A stretch of DNA of 6,524 bases, taken from contig CAJYBL010000086.1 in the NCBI GenBank assembly GCA_913064995.1, positions 1 through 6,524 on the forward strand, written 5' to 3'. Below are positions 5,844 through 6,524 of this stretch, one piece after another (the stretch's first letter is position 1; each line of letters opens with the position of its first letter). This DNA is from an uncultured Alphaproteobacteria bacterium (GTDB lineage Bacteria; Pseudomonadota; Alphaproteobacteria; Puniceispirillales; Puniceispirillaceae). The translations under genes and the position numbers were made by a program. The notes under the pieces were generated by a model. The model saw only the letters and a list, made by a program, of their open reading frames with translations. It was not told the origin of the DNA and made no database searches.

Positions 5844-6524
5844 GTTGTTTCGCGCAATGCCGAAAAGGCGGCCAAGGCTGCCTCACGTGATGCTTTGACA
5901 TCAACAATCGGCTTTGGATAGGTCTCGCCAAGCCGAACACCAGCACCAGCAAGAATTTCGGCAGGCGCTTCCCAAGGGCTGCAAAGATACGAATCGGGAA
6001 GATTGGCAAGTTCGGGAAGATAACGCCGGATATAATGCCCGTCAGGATCAAATTTTACTCCTTGGGTGATTGGATTGAAAATGCGAAAATAAGGCGCTGC
6101 ATCAGCGCCACAACCGGCAATCCACTGCCATCCTGCGCTGTTATTAGCAAGATCAGCATCAACCAGACAATCCCAGAACCACGCCTCGCCATGATGCCAA
6201 TGCAGTCGCAGATTTTTCACCAGAAATGACCCAACAATCATCCGCACCCGATTATGCATATAGCCGGTTTGCCATAATTCGCGCATGCCAGCATCAACAA
6301 CCGGATAGCCGGTCAATCCTTTTTGCCAGCTTTTCAGCAAGGCCGGATCATCACGCCAGTTAAAACCATCAAAGCGTGGCTGTAGATTTTTGCGCGGCAA
6401 TTCGGGGAAATGATAGAGAAGCGAGTGCGAAAATTCACGCCAGCCCAGTTCGGACAGAAAATGATCGCAATCACGATCCTGCCCAACGCCTGCATCCATG
6501 CGGTCTTTGGCAGCATACCATACG
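5840..6524 (-). CDS. phr: CPD photolyase (deoxyribodipyrimidine photo-lyase), N-terminus outside window
   Basis: The C-terminal ~227 residues of a cryptochrome/photolyase-family enzyme that splits cyclobutane pyrimidine dimers with light, using FADH-. The frame stays open to the right edge (VWYAAKDR precedes the first visible Met at 6497-6499), so the antenna domain and about half the protein are missing. Numbering from that Met: FLSELGWREF (14-23) forms the dimer-binding helix start; W48, W101 and W124 match the E. coli electron-transfer triad W306/W359/W382 with the same spacing; MHNRVRM (81-87) and the NNSAGWQW segment (119-126) bind FAD, with N120 at the place of the flavin-N5 Asn; DAAPYFRIFNP (133-143) and TQG follow. 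The end KPIVD-KASREAALAAF is typical of E. coli-like class I/III enzymes. The class cannot be settled without the N-terminal half. Its stop overlaps the start of the (6-4) photolyase gene. Confidence 0.95.
   Translation of the reverse strand, partial: VWYAAKDRMDAGVGQDRDCDHFLSELGWREFSHSLLYHFPELPRKNLQPRFDGFNWRDDPALLKSWQKGLTGYPVVDAGMRELWQTGYMHNRVRMIVGSFLVKNLRLHWHHGEAWFWDCLVDADLANNSAGWQWIAGCGADAAPYFRIFNPITQGVKFDPDGHYIRRYLPELANLPDSYLCSPWEAPAEILAGAGVRLGETYPKPIVDVKASREAALAAFSALRETT

Noticed and set aside
1..6524. LexA/SOS boxes of the alphaproteobacterial GTTC-N7-GTTC type
   Set aside because: None seen in the intergenic regions present. The starts of ung and the CPD photolyase lie outside the window, so their control regions cannot be judged.
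1..6524. Mobile elements, tRNA, rRNA, CRISPR arrays, defence genes
   Set aside because: No transposase, direct-repeat array, cloverleaf or phage-type gene was seen, and base composition looks even along the window.

Overview
The window reads as a stretch of ordinary chromosome from an alphaproteobacterium with intermediate GC content (roughly half by eye). The lineage is inferred from the YciB, DMT-transporter and Fe-S (6-4) photolyase sequence types. A marine SAR116-like organism would fit, but that is a guess and nothing in the window proves it. I see no rRNA, tRNA, CRISPR, insertion sequence or phage gene. Eight protein genes fill almost all of the sequence, and no gene-free stretch exceeds about 205 bases.

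Left part, plus strand: the C-terminal ~180 residues of uracil-DNA glycosylase (ung, cut by the left edge) are followed, after a 205-base gap with a weak terminator and a possible promoter, by a ten-helix DMT/EamA transporter of unknown substrate. The transporter converges on a minus-strand gene for a small secreted DUF4864-like protein, and the two stop codons share one CTAG palindrome. A 117-base divergent intergenic region then separates the secreted-protein gene from a plus-strand short-chain dehydrogenase/reductase (SDR). The SDR converges on a minus-strand yciB gene with a 7-base overlap.

Right part, minus strand, read from the right edge leftwards: the C-terminal half of a CPD photolyase, cut by the right edge; a full-length Fe-S bacterial (6-4) photolyase joined to it by a 4-base ATGA overlap; a 108-base gap; a DUF3833 lipoprotein; and, 16 bases on, YciB (inner-membrane septation/envelope protein). 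The two photolyases are almost certainly one translationally coupled unit that repairs both major UV photoproducts with visible/blue light. DUF3833 and YciB look like a second small envelope unit, either read through from the photolyases or started from its own promoter in the 108-base gap.

The most interesting feature is this linkage: dual-specificity photorepair genes next to a DUF3833 lipoprotein, YciB and an SDR. It recalls the photolyase/SDR/DUF3833 neighbourhoods known in other proteobacteria, some tied to light or singlet-oxygen responses, but here with YciB and without the regulator or the fatty-acid-modifying genes inside the window. No wholly new system is evident. The functional link among these genes is inference.
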